In this document: positions 1-8,213 of the stretch, one piece after another
Numbering within the stretch: position 1 is the first letter of the stretch
Layout of the letters: each line of letters begins with the position of its first letter
DNA from: Verrucomicrobiales bacterium
GTDB lineage: Bacteria; Verrucomicrobiota; Verrucomicrobiia; Verrucomicrobiales; DEV007
DNA length: 64,000 bases
Assembly (NCBI GenBank): GCA_029212615.1
Contig: JARGPJ010000004.1
Span: 1-64,000, forward strand
Direction of reading: 5' to 3'
Position numbers and translations under genes: made by a program
The notes under the pieces: model-generated
The model's database searches: none
Told to the model about the DNA's origin: nothing
The model's input: the letters and a program-made list of their open reading frames with translations, nothing else

Positions 1-106
1 TCTGATGTCACCTCAAGGCTCATTTTTATTGGCGAACGTTTGAGGAATCTCAGCCCGATCAGAGAGCGAGGCCTCGATTGGAGGATAAAGATTCAAATCA
101 GGGAAG

Positions 107-508
107 TCAATCAACTCGCGACGTGATCGGGCTTGAGATCTCCGGCTTGTTCGCGCCGTGTTTGTTGCGAAGTAACCGCTTCGGATGCCCCCAACCTGAT
201 ACGAGAAATAGAATCACGAGGATCGTTGTGGCAAAGAAGACGGTTAGCTGGAAGAGATCTGTGCTCAAGTCGCCGAGAACACTGAGGGGGCCTTCCGATG
301 TTCCCCAGTTAGAAGTGGCCTCTTGATTCGCCGAGTCATATTTCCACTGGGCAGTGAAAAGTCCGATGATACAGAGTGAGAGAATTAGGTAGGCACTCCA
401 AATCCACCGATAAAGTTGCGAATCCCGTCGGGAAAGGTAGAAGGGAACCAAAACCAAGGCCGCACAACCAATCGCAAAAAGAAGGGCGATAAATCCGATC
501 AGTAGCAT
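107..508 (-). CDS. small membrane protein, unknown function
   Basis: I do not recognise this protein. From the ATG at 508 it is 133 residues. The N-terminus is a strong hydrophobic segment (LLIGFIALLFAIG then VLVPFYL). A second segment follows around residues 35-52, and a third near residues 95-115 (VFFATTILVILFLV). The tail is short, polar and basic. This looks like a three-helix inner-membrane protein. An in-frame ATG at 571 would add 21 residues, but they are not membrane-like, they overlap a 10-bp palindrome (GTGATATCAC), and a purine-rich ribosome-binding stretch (GGAAATAGG) lies directly before 508, so I prefer 508. It faces the left window edge, and no neighbour suggests a role. Confidence 0.55.
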   Translation of the reverse strand: MLLIGFIALLFAIGCAALVLVPFYLSRRDSQLYRWIWSAYLILSLCIIGLFTAQWKYDSANQEATSNWGTSEGPLSVLGDLSTDLFQLTVFFATTILVILFLVSGWGHPKRLLRNKHGANKPEISSPITSRVD

Positions 509-926
509 CCTATTTCCAGCGCGAACAGTATTTATTAGTATCACCTCACGAAGTGATATCACGTCAGGCATTCACCAACCAGATTGTTCCGCAGCCCTTG
601 ATTTAGCAAGGTTTTTCCGGAGATGAATGCGTCTATCAGGCAGAATGATGACAAACATTGATCAGGTGTCTGCTCAAGCTGATATCACTTCGGGGAAGGT
701 TGGCTTTATCCCGCTTACGCCTGCTGAGTTACGATCAAGATTGTTCATTTCATTGTCTTTTTGAATGCGCATCGGATAGTGATTGTGCTGCCGGGGAATG
801 GCACGCTTGTGTACGGTCTTCGGCCCCGCAACAAACCTCATTGAATTTCGATTGCTCTCTTCCGGGCAGAGCGAAGAGTGTCGAACTACCTGGTTTTCCT
901 TCGACTCCTCCCGGTTTTACCCCCTC
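509..926. other. intergenic region between divergent genes
   Basis: No convincing gene is visible here. Short open frames at 658-930 and 783-926 lack ribosome-binding sites and protein-like composition; the second is only an upstream extension of the MATE gene. The one structured feature is a 13-bp sequence, CGAAGTGATATCA at 549-561, whose exact reverse complement occurs at 680-692. Each copy holds a TGATATCA palindrome. They may be paired operator sites between divergent promoters, but this rests only on the inverted repetition. Confidence 0.4.
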
Positions 927-2300
927 ATGACATTGCCCTCACGTCGCACCCTCCTTCACGAAGGAAGGGGAACGCTACTCCTGGCTTTCCCGCTCATTGC
1001 CGGACAGGTCAGCCAAATGCTGGTGGGTTTGTCGGATACGATGATGATCGGCCGACTCGGGGTGGTTCCGCTCGCAGCCTCCACCTTTGCCAACACGATC
1101 CTCTACATCCCTCTGATGATCGGCATCGGGATGACCATGGCGGTATCGATCCGCGTGTCACAGGCGCGCGGGGCCGGGGATCCAGCCATGGCCCGGGAGG
1201 CCCTCCGGAATGGCCTGCTGATCGCCTTCATCGTCGGCCTGATCACGGCGCTCGGAGCGATGGCGATCATTCCCTTTTTCTCTCTCTTCGGGCAGGAAGC
1301 TGAGGTGACCAACTCGGCGGGAGATTATTTCCTCATCGTTGCCGTTTCCATGATTCCGGCGATCGGGTGCATGGCGATCAAAAACCATGCTGATGCCATG
1401 AATCACCCCTGGCCGGCCTTCTGGATCAGCCTCGGAGGAGTCGTCTTAAATATCCTTCTAAACTGGATTCTGATCTACGGAAAACTCGGGGCTCCCGCCC
1501 TCGGACTGGAAGGAGCCGGCATCGCCACACTCACCGCCCGCACTGCCACTCTTGTCGCCCTGATCCACTGGTGCCGTGACTCGAAGACGGTACATGACTG
1601 GGTCCCTCGAAACTGGTTCCGAGCTCCCGACGGACCATCTATGCGCTCGCTCGTCAAAGTAGGTCTACCTGCCAGTCTTCAACTCCTCGCCGAGGTGAGC
1701 GCCTTCGTGATGGCGACCTTTCTGATCGGAACACTCGGGAAAGTATCACTGGCTTCGCATCAAGTCGCGATCACCTGCGTCGCCACTATCTTCATGGTTC
1801 CCCTGGGTCTTTCCATGGCGATAACGGTCCGGATGGGTGAAGCATGGGGCGCCGGGAACAGAGAACGGATGCGCCCCCTCGTCGTCAGCGGTTGGCTCAT
1901 GGGGAGTCTCTTTTCACTTTGCAGCGCCATTCTCGTGTTTCTTTTTCCAAATTTCATCGCCGGCTGGTTCGTGACCGAACCGGAGGCCCGGGCTCTTGCC
2001 GCCTCCCTCCTCGTGATTTCTGCTTTCTTTCAATTCAGCGACGCCATGCAGATCATCTCTATGGGAGCTCTGCGTGGAGTCGATGACGTCAATGTTCCCG
2101 CCTGGATTGCTGTATTCACCTACTGGGGCATTTCAATTCCAGTCGGGTGGTGGTTTGCCTTCAAACTGAATTGGGGCGCCTCCGGCATGTGGTGGGGAAT
2201 CACGATTGGGCTGACGATTACCGCCCTGTTTCTCGGGATACGGCTTTGGCTGAAAGTCAGTCATCGATCAAACACTGACATTTCGTCGTCTCCCGGTTGA
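927..2300 (+). CDS. MATE family multidrug/Na+ efflux transporter
   Basis: This is an integral membrane antiporter of 457 residues, the normal MATE length, with about twelve hydrophobic segments in two similar halves. The start of each half shows family features: FPLIAGQVSQMLVGLSDTMM with IGRLG near residues 18-40, and a matching GLPASLQLLAEVSAFVMATF stretch near 245. MATE proteins export cationic drugs or metabolites in exchange for Na+ or H+; substrate cannot be read from sequence. I start at the ATG at 927 because upstream in-frame codons give a polar, non-conserved leader. It is convergent with the small membrane gene at 2431-2637, separated by a strong GC-rich hairpin. Confidence 0.9.
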   Translation: MTLPSRRTLLHEGRGTLLLAFPLIAGQVSQMLVGLSDTMMIGRLGVVPLAASTFANTILYIPLMIGIGMTMAVSIRVSQARGAGDPAMAREALRNGLLIAFIVGLITALGAMAIIPFFSLFGQEAEVTNSAGDYFLIVAVSMIPAIGCMAIKNHADAMNHPWPAFWISLGGVVLNILLNWILIYGKLGAPALGLEGAGIATLTARTATLVALIHWCRDSKTVHDWVPRNWFRAPDGPSMRSLVKVGLPASLQLLAEVSAFVMATFLIGTLGKVSLASHQVAITCVATIFMVPLGLSMAITVRMGEAWGAGNRERMRPLVVSGWLMGSLFSLCSAILVFLFPNFIAGWFVTEPEARALAASLLVISAFFQFSDAMQIISMGALRGVDDVNVPAWIAVFTYWGISIPVGWWFAFKLNWGASGMWWGITIGLTITALFLGIRLWLKVSHRSNTDISSSPG

Positions 2301-2372
2301 CCGGCTTTCGGGGCAACATCGCGAAATCTCCGCATCCACCCGAAGTTCATCCCCCGGCCGGAAGAAAGCCCC

Positions 2373-2397
2373 CGCCCCCCTGAAAATCAGGGGGGCG
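2373..2397. terminator. GC-rich hairpin between convergent genes
   Basis: A perfect 11-bp stem (CGCCCCCCTGA at 2373-2383 with its complement at 2387-2397) closes a three-base AAA loop. It sits between the convergent ends of the MATE gene (2300) and the small membrane gene (2431), so it could stop or stabilise transcripts from both sides. No U-tract follows on either strand, so it is not a canonical intrinsic terminator. Confidence 0.5.
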
Positions 2398-2430
2398 AGT
2401 GACAAGGATCTTACCTTCTCACTCGGGGCA

Positions 2431-2637
2431 TCATTTCTTTTCGTCAGCCTCTCGCGTCAGGGCAAAGTAAATCACATAGAACCAGGAAAGTATTCCGGCA
2501 AGAATGGCCCAGAGGATGGACCGGTTGCGCTCCCACGAACAGACAACGGCGAGAGCGGAACCAAGACCGATTCCCGTTTGAGTAATTGTTTCAGTGGTGC
2601 GCCCCGTGATCTCAGCAACTTCAGCAAGTATAGTCAT
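2431..2637 (-). CDS. small two-helix membrane protein
   Basis: This is a 68-residue hypothetical protein. It has a weakly amphipathic N-terminus with a Thr-rich stretch (TGRTTETITQTG). Two hydrophobic segments follow: GLGSALAVVCSW near residues 24-35 and ILWAILAGILSWFYVIYFAL near 41-60. It ends in a charged tail (READEKK). The pattern resembles the many small bacterial proteins that sit in the inner membrane with charged ends in the cytoplasm. I cannot name a family. It lies 56 bp beyond the end of PPK2 on the same strand, so it may be the last gene of a PPK2 transcript. Confidence is moderate because it is short. Confidence 0.5.
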   Translation of the reverse strand: MTILAEVAEITGRTTETITQTGIGLGSALAVVCSWERNRSILWAILAGILSWFYVIYFALTREADEKK

Positions 2638-2693
2638 GACGACAGTTTGCGCTCATTTCCTCCGCCAGGGGATTCCAAAATCACGCTCTTTTT

Positions 2694-3716
2694 CTAATCC
2701 TCTACCGGAGTTCTCACCCTCTCTCCCTGTTCGTATATGGTTTTCGCAGACCCTACCACCAGCGGATCCATGTCGCTCAGGAGTGCCTCATCCTTCCCGC
2801 TGTAGGGAAGACTGTTCAGTAAATATTTAATCGCATTCAACCGGGCCCGCTTCTTGTCATCGGAACGAACGATCGTCCAGGGAGCATCTGCCGTGTCGGT
2901 ATAAAAGAGCATCGACTCTTTCGCTTCCGTGTATTCATCCCAACGTCCCAATGACTCAAGATCCATCGGGCTGAGCTTCCATTGCTTGAGCGGATCCTGC
3001 GCCCGGCTTAAGAACCTTCGCAACTGCTCCTCACGACTAACAGAGAACCAGAATTTGAAAAGCTTCACTCCACTGCGGGTGATCATGCGCTCGAACTCGG
3101 GTGCCTGTCGCATGAACTCGAGATAGTCTCTCGGGGGACAGAATCCCATGACCTTTTCAACACCGGCCCGGTTGTACCACGATCGATCCAGGAAAACGAG
3201 TTCACCACTAGTGGGAAGATTGGCGACGTAACGTTGAAAATACCATTGCCCCCTTTCGCGATCTGTCGGCTTAGGCAGAGCGACTATGTGAGCGCCCCGC
3301 GGATTCAAGTTCTCTGTGAACCTGGTAATAGTACCTCCTTTACCGGCTGCATCACGCCCTTCGAAGATCATCACGACCTTCTCCCCGGTCTGAATCGCCC
3401 AGGCCTGCATCTTGACCAGTTCGATCTGAAGCAACGCAATCTGCCGTTCATATTCAGCCTTCTTCATGACCCTGTCATAGGGGTAAACTGAACTGATAAT
3501 CTGCTTTTTGTCCTTGGTGCCTTTAACGCGCGCCACCAGTTCGGCCGGAATTTGCTTTTCCACTACTTCATTGATCAGGGAAACCATCGGATAGGCTTTC
3601 TCCATCGCGGAAGAAGTCTTCGCCCGTTTTCGTGGAGACTTCTTCGATACTGATTTTTTAGCCGTCGTTTTCCTGGCTGCTTTCGATTGAGTCGGTGTAT
3701 CTGTCGGAGAAATCAT
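2694..3716 (-). CDS. ppk2: polyphosphate kinase 2 family protein
   Basis: This cytosolic enzyme transfers phosphate between inorganic polyphosphate and nucleotides (PPK2 family). At 340 residues it shows the family signatures: Walker A GRDAAGKGG at residues 120-128, the lid-associated RFTENLNPRGAHIVALPKPT around 132-151, and the Walker B/DRS motif FLDRSWYNRAGVEKVMGF around 175-192. Residues 1-40 are a Lys/Arg/Ser/Thr-rich low-complexity extension not needed for catalysis, possibly for binding polyphosphate or nucleic acid. Whether it makes GDP/GTP or ADP/ATP cannot be decided from the motifs. It is divergent from the nitroreductase gene. Confidence 0.9.
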   Translation of the reverse strand: MISPTDTPTQSKAARKTTAKKSVSKKSPRKRAKTSSAMEKAYPMVSLINEVVEKQIPAELVARVKGTKDKKQIISSVYPYDRVMKKAEYERQIALLQIELVKMQAWAIQTGEKVVMIFEGRDAAGKGGTITRFTENLNPRGAHIVALPKPTDRERGQWYFQRYVANLPTSGELVFLDRSWYNRAGVEKVMGFCPPRDYLEFMRQAPEFERMITRSGVKLFKFWFSVSREEQLRRFLSRAQDPLKQWKLSPMDLESLGRWDEYTEAKESMLFYTDTADAPWTIVRSDDKKRARLNAIKYLLNSLPYSGKDEALLSDMDPLVVGSAKTIYEQGERVRTPVED

Positions 3717-3937
3717 GGTGTTCTGTCAGGTATTGACCCCTTGGCACCGTTTCGTATCACCTGCCGGAAGTCTTTTTATACTCACCGGATCGCTGCATAA
3801 TCTATGCCATCAAGAACGTGCATCGGCGCTCTTCCTTGCGCAAAATCCGGAAAACAAGTTTTGACCTCCTCCGTTTGTCGATCATGCTAAATCACTTCTC
3901 AAAGATTCGGCAAAGGCCCTCTCACTCACAAAATAAT

Positions 3938-4579
3938 ATGGATCCACTCTCTCCAGACACCATCCTCGACGCACTCAAGTGGCGATACGCGACGAAAACT
4001 TTTGACCCATCGAAAAAAATCCCCGCCGATCAATGGTCAGCCCTGGAGGATTCACTGGTCCTGACACCTTCTTCTTTCGGGCTTCAGCCATGGGAGTTTG
4101 TCATCGTGGAAAATCCCGAGATTCGTGAACAACTTGTCGCCCATTCCTGGAATCAACGTCAGGTCGCAGACGCCTCACACCTTCTGATCATCGCTTCGCG
4201 AACTGACATCGATGAAGCCTACGTCGACCACTTTGTGAAGCGCGTTGAGGAAGTGCGCGGCGAACCCGGCTTCACCGCCTATCGCGACATGATGGTTGGC
4301 TTCATCAACAACCTCGACAGCGAAGGGCTGAAACACTGGGCAAAGCAACAAACCTATATTGCGCTCGGTCAGTTCATGAGCGTCGCCGCGTTGATGGGAA
4401 TCGACGCCTGCCCGATGGAGGGATTCGTCGCGGAGCAGTATGATGAGATTCTCGGCTTCAAAGAGAAAAACCTCACCTCATCGGTGCTCTGCCCGGCAGG
4501 CTATCGATCAGGTGAAGACAAGTACGCGCACCTTCCCAAGGTGCGCTTTGAAAAATCCGATCTGATTTCCCGGATCTAG
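3938..4579 (+). CDS. NAD(P)H-dependent nitroreductase family oxidoreductase
   Basis: This is a flavoenzyme of the nitroreductase fold, 213 residues from the ATG at 3938. Family features are the FMN-phosphate-binding RYATKTFD stretch near residues 16-23, SSFGLQPWEFVIV near 46-58, and IALGQFMSVAALMGIDACPMEGF near 135-158, which lines the flavin pocket. Such enzymes act as homodimers and reduce nitroaromatics, quinones or related electrophiles with NAD(P)H. The physiological substrate is unknown. An upstream in-frame extension to 3818 is basic and not conserved in type, so I excluded it. The gene stands alone and converges on the sulfatase at 4639. Confidence 0.85.
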   Translation: MDPLSPDTILDALKWRYATKTFDPSKKIPADQWSALEDSLVLTPSSFGLQPWEFVIVENPEIREQLVAHSWNQRQVADASHLLIIASRTDIDEAYVDHFVKRVEEVRGEPGFTAYRDMMVGFINNLDSEGLKHWAKQQTYIALGQFMSVAALMGIDACPMEGFVAEQYDEILGFKEKNLTSSVLCPAGYRSGEDKYAHLPKVRFEKSDLISRI

Positions 4580-4595
4580 GCGGAAGCTATCTTCT

Positions 4596-4625
4596 GCGGG
4601 AGCCTCGTCAGCGACTGGCTCCCGC
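4596..4625. terminator. inverted repeat between convergent genes
   Basis: A perfect 9-bp stem (GCGGGAGCC at 4596-4604, complement at 4617-4625) encloses a 12-nt loop. It lies in the 59-bp gap between the convergent nitroreductase and sulfatase genes, which suggests a shared transcript end. No U-tract is present, so the assignment rests on position and symmetry. Confidence 0.5.
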
Positions 4626-4638
4626 AAGAGCGGGAGCA

Positions 4639-6834
4639 TCACCGCTCGCCGTATACAGGCGGCTTCCAGTCTTTCGGAAGTTTACCCTGTGGTCTTACCC
4701 CGTAGGCATCTGCCGGAATCGGATGATCTTCAGCGGTCTCCAGCGGTAGATCATCGGGAAGGTGTTTAATCTTAAAATCCTTATACTGAATTGTCATGGC
4801 CGGTCCGACGTGAACCTGGACCGCCAGAACCCCTTCTAGGGAACGCCCCGCTTCATCAAGATCGATAAGATCAGCGGTCTTATGCCCGTCAATCCAGTGC
4901 TGATGATGATTCCCCTCCACGAGCACACGATAATCATGCCACTCGTCCGCCGGAAATTCTTTTACCGGCATTTTACCAATGACCCACGGCTGCCCGTCCT
5001 CATCGACAATAACTTTCTCACCGGTATGGGATAAAATGCGACGACCTTTTTCCTCGTAGAGCATGCCATTGTAATCCGGATTGTTTGCCACGACATCGCA
5101 CTGATAGCCCGTCACAACATCGAGATCGATTTCCGGAGCGGATCGTCCCCTGTATTGAAGGCCGCTGTTTCCCCCTTTAGTCACTTTCACTTTCACCCGA
5201 AGGTCAAAGTTTTGAATCGTTGACCCCTTCCAGGTGATGAATCGATTCATCTTGAGTGATCCGTCAGTGACCCCTGTAAGAATCCCGCCTTTGAGCGACC
5301 AATAATCAGGATTTCCAGTCCACTGACCCCAGAGCCGATTGTTGGCCGGAAGAAGATTCACGAAGCCGTCAGGACCGGGCTTCACCGTGACCGCAGCAGA
5401 GGCTTCAGGATGAGGAACGGTTGAGGCAGTGAATGGCTGACGTGGAGGAGCGAACGGCCCTCCGAGTTCATTCACCCGTGCGGTGGTGCGATCGCGCATC
5501 TCTTTGAGCGTCTCCGCATAATCCGAATCATTCGCCAGATTCACCAACTCATCCGGATCATTTGCCAGGTCGTGAAGAAACTCGTAATTCTCATGATCAA
5601 AATAGCGGACGTATTTAAAGTCCGCATTCCTGAGTCCTTCAAAAGCAGGGATACGATGGCGCACCGCAAAGTGCTCGTGAAAGGTTTCAGTTCTCCAGTC
5701 TGCGGGGGGGATCGATTCGACAATCGGCTTGAGGCTGTGACCCTGGTAGCGCTCCGGAACTTCTGCTCCGGCCCAGTCAAGAATTGTAGCAGGGAGATCC
5801 AGATTCAGTGCCATTGATTCCGTAACCTTTCCCTTTTCCTCATCAGCAACGCGTGGATCGTGAATGATCAGCGGAACACGCAGAGACTCATCGTAATGTG
5901 ACCACTTGCCGGCAAATCCGCGATTGCCCATGTGATAGCCATTATCCGCGGAATAGATAATAATCGTATTTTCAGCGAGCCCGGCCTCTTCAAGCGCCTT
6001 CTGAAATCGACCGATAGCCCCGTCGATGCCCGTTACCATCCGGTAGTAGGCACGCATGTTCGTCTGGTACTTTTCATCGGTATTCCAACGCCAGAAAAAA
6101 CGCTCGCGGTTGATCGAATTCTTGAGAAAGTCCGGCTGACTGTTGAAGATCTCCGGATCATTGAGACGGGGCGGGTACATCTCGGTGTCTTCGTAAAGGC
6201 CGTCGACAGCGCGCGGCCAGGCAAAGTGACCGATCCCGGGGCGGCGATCACCATCTTCGGCGTGGCAGGCATTGAACCACATATTCAAGGCAAACGGCTT
6301 CCCTTTTGGCTGACGCTTCAAGAACTCAACGCCACGATCCACGATGACCTCTGTCTCATGGCGAAGCGAACCATCCGGCTGCTCTTTATAAAAAGGGTTC
6401 CGCCCGATCGCTTCGAACTCATCGAAATGGTCCGCCGGATCGTACCCCTTCGGCATCTTCGCATGCCACTTTCCGAAATAACCGGTTCGATAGCCGTTCT
6501 CACGGAGAATGTCTGAATAGAGCGTCTCAACCGCCTCAGGCTTCGCTTTTTCCGGATCCCCCGGCGTGCCGTAGCTACGACCGGTTAAGCCACTGAGAAT
6601 TGTCGTCCGGCTCACCCAGCAAATCGAATGGCTCACAAAAGCATTCTCAAAACGAACTCCGCCTCTCGCAAGGGCGTCAATATTCGGAGTTTGAACGATC
6701 GGATTCCCATAACACCCGATCGTGCTCGTGGTTTGATCGTCAGTGAAGAAGAAGACGATATTGGGACGATCATCAGTGAAGGCGCTGTTCAAGGAAACAA
6801 CGACAACCGCGAGGAAAGCGAAAAGGGATTTCAT
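4639..6834 (-). CDS. secreted sulfatase fused to a DUF1080 (LamG-like) domain
   Basis: This exported enzyme of 731 residues has two domains. Residues 1-19 are a signal peptide (MKSLFAFLAVVVVSLNSAFT). The sulfatase domain follows, with the metal-binding PNIVFFFTDDQ near 24-34 and the maturation site near 72-76. That site reads C-W-V-S-R, whereas the usual formylglycine motif is C/S-x-P/A-x-R, so the third position is atypical although the key Cys and Arg are kept. A second metal-binding region is YSADNGYHMGNRG with KWSHYDES. From about residue 485 to 710 there is a DUF1080/3-keto-disaccharide-hydrolase-like beta-sandwich (GFVNLLPANNRLWGQW, GNSGLQYRGR, EWHDYRVLVEGNHHQHWIDG). I infer sulfated-polysaccharide breakdown outside the cytoplasm. 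The upstream in-frame ATG at 6870 would spoil the signal peptide. Confidence 0.88.
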   Translation of the reverse strand: MKSLFAFLAVVVVSLNSAFTDDRPNIVFFFTDDQTTSTIGCYGNPIVQTPNIDALARGGVRFENAFVSHSICWVSRTTILSGLTGRSYGTPGDPEKAKPEAVETLYSDILRENGYRTGYFGKWHAKMPKGYDPADHFDEFEAIGRNPFYKEQPDGSLRHETEVIVDRGVEFLKRQPKGKPFALNMWFNACHAEDGDRRPGIGHFAWPRAVDGLYEDTEMYPPRLNDPEIFNSQPDFLKNSINRERFFWRWNTDEKYQTNMRAYYRMVTGIDGAIGRFQKALEEAGLAENTIIIYSADNGYHMGNRGFAGKWSHYDESLRVPLIIHDPRVADEEKGKVTESMALNLDLPATILDWAGAEVPERYQGHSLKPIVESIPPADWRTETFHEHFAVRHRIPAFEGLRNADFKYVRYFDHENYEFLHDLANDPDELVNLANDSDYAETLKEMRDRTTARVNELGGPFAPPRQPFTASTVPHPEASAAVTVKPGPDGFVNLLPANNRLWGQWTGNPDYWSLKGGILTGVTDGSLKMNRFITWKGSTIQNFDLRVKVKVTKGGNSGLQYRGRSAPEIDLDVVTGYQCDVVANNPDYNGMLYEEKGRRILSHTGEKVIVDEDGQPWVIGKMPVKEFPADEWHDYRVLVEGNHHQHWIDGHKTADLIDLDEAGRSLEGVLAVQVHVGPAMTIQYKDFKIKHLPDDLPLETAEDHPIPADAYGVRPQGKLPKDWKPPVYGER

Positions 6835-6983
6835 GACCGCAAATGAACCGGATTTCCCCCCTTCAATCAATCAGCAAAGTTGAACGCTATGAGCCATTTT
6901 TGGCAGGAATCGCAGAAATTGTGTCTCTCCACTAATGCCGGTTGCCTCACACCCCGTAAATTTCTTTCCCTTTTGAATCCCCC

Positions 6984-7379
6984 ATGTTTCATTCAGAAAT
7001 GACTTTGATCAACTCTCCCAATGCCCCCGCAGCTGTCGGCCCTTATTCGCACGCCGCTCAAGTTGGCAACCTCCTCTTCTGCTCAGGCCAGATTCCGCTG
7101 GACCCGGAAACGATGAAAATCGTGGACGGCGGTATCGAAGCACAAACCAAACAGGTCCTCGAGAACATCGGCGCTCTCCTCTCCACAGTAGGCGCCAGCT
7201 TCGGCAATGTCGCCAAATGCACGATCTTTCTGACGGATCTCGGCGACTTCGCTGTCGTGAACGGGCTCTACGAAGAAGCCTTCGGCCAGCACAAACCGGC
7301 CCGGTCAACCATCCAGGTCGCGGCCCTCCCTCTCGGCGCCAATGTCGAGATCGAGTGCATCGTCGAGATGCCCCTCTGA
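6984..7379 (+). CDS. ridA: RidA family (YjgF/UK114) enamine/imine deaminase
   Basis: This is a small cytosolic trimeric protein that hydrolyses reactive 2-aminoacrylate and related enamines released by PLP enzymes. It has 131 residues, or 126 if the second ATG at 6999 is used; the family normally starts close to the latter. Family signatures are NAPAAVGPYSHA, the FCSGQIPLDP strand, the VLENIGALLSTVGASF helix and the C-terminal ARSTIQVAALPLGANVEIE signature containing the catalytic arginine. It is first in a same-strand run with the SASA esterase (17-bp gap) and a sulfatase, which is probably positional rather than functional. Confidence 0.93.
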   Translation: MFHSEMTLINSPNAPAAVGPYSHAAQVGNLLFCSGQIPLDPETMKIVDGGIEAQTKQVLENIGALLSTVGASFGNVAKCTIFLTDLGDFAVVNGLYEEAFGQHKPARSTIQVAALPLGANVEIECIVEMPL

Positions 7380-7396
7380 TCCTGACCGCCATCTCG

Positions 7397-8155
7397 ATGC
7401 GCCTTGCTCTCAGCACACTCGCCGCGCTCCTTTTCATCCTTCCTTCATCGGGCGATGAAAAGGACATCGACGTCTACCTCCTCATTGGACAGTCGAACAT
7501 GGCGGGCCGGGCCGAGCTCAGCGAGGTGGATCGCGAAGCGATCAAAGGAACTTTCCTTCTCAACAGCGACAACGATTGGGAAGTGGCGAAGAATCCTCTC
7601 AATCAGTTTTCGACGATCCGGAAGAATCTCGAGATGCAGAGGATGGGACCCGGCTACGGTTTTGCAACCGCCATGCGGACCCTGGATCCCGATCAGACGA
7701 TCGGCCTTGTCGTGAATGCGAAAGGAGGAACCAGTCTGGCCGAGTGGCAACCCGGGCTGGATTTCTTCTCAGATGCGGTGACGAGGACAAAAATTGCGCT
7801 GAACGCGAAGGGAGCCACTTTGAAAGGAATTCTCTGGCATCAGGGCGAAGCTGATGTTTCCAATGAGAACTATCTCAAGGAACTGTCTGCCCTGGTCGCT
7901 GAACTTCGCCGGGAACTGGATGTCGGGATGGTCCCCTTTGTTGCCGGCCAACTCTTTGCCCCGGACAACCAGCCTGCTCGAATCGCTTTCAACAAAAGGC
8001 TCACCGCGATTCAACAATTCATTCCAAACTCAAGCTATGTGAGCTCTAAAGCGCTCACCGCCACGGACAAAGCTCACTTTGACTCTGCCAGCATGCGACT
8101 ACTGGGGCTCCGCTATGCCGAGCGAATGAAAACACTCCAGCGGGAGCAGCAATAA
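7397..8155 (+). CDS. secreted sialate-O-acetylesterase-like carbohydrate esterase (SASA/DUF303)
   Basis: This is a predicted exported carbohydrate deacetylase of 252 residues. It has a signal peptide (MRLALSTLAALLFILPSSG) and then an SGNH-type core. The nucleophile block is LLIGQSNMAGR with Ser33. The Gly/Asn blocks appear in VVNAKGGTS, and WHQGEAD at 147-153 is typical of SASA-domain proteins. The C-terminal Asp/His is probably the KAHFDS segment near 226. Relatives remove acetyl groups from sialic acids or plant and algal polysaccharides. The start at 7397 puts the signal peptide at the N-terminus; the longer frame upstream overlaps ridA and is not real. It sits before a sulfatase, which supports a role in stripping substituents from marine glycans. 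Confidence 0.85.
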   Translation: MRLALSTLAALLFILPSSGDEKDIDVYLLIGQSNMAGRAELSEVDREAIKGTFLLNSDNDWEVAKNPLNQFSTIRKNLEMQRMGPGYGFATAMRTLDPDQTIGLVVNAKGGTSLAEWQPGLDFFSDAVTRTKIALNAKGATLKGILWHQGEADVSNENYLKELSALVAELRRELDVGMVPFVAGQLFAPDNQPARIAFNKRLTAIQQFIPNSSYVSSKALTATDKAHFDSASMRLLGLRYAERMKTLQREQQ

Positions 8156-8213
8156 CAGGAACACCCCTCTTTGCGCCCTTGTCCATCGAAGTGACAGGCC
8201 ACAAACTCGGAAC

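Noticed and set aside
1-126. Open plus-strand frame from the left edge to a TGA at 124-126, possible gene end
   Set aside because: Only 41 codons are visible. Such a stretch is not rare by chance, and no domain could be recognised.
658-930. Short plus-strand reading frame of 90 codons
   Set aside because: No ribosome-binding site, Arg/Ser/Leu-rich composition without domain features, and overlap with the MATE start.
5932-6516. Plus-strand frame of 194 codons inside the sulfatase gene
   Set aside because: It is antisense to a clearly homologous sulfatase and owes its length to codon bias of the true gene.
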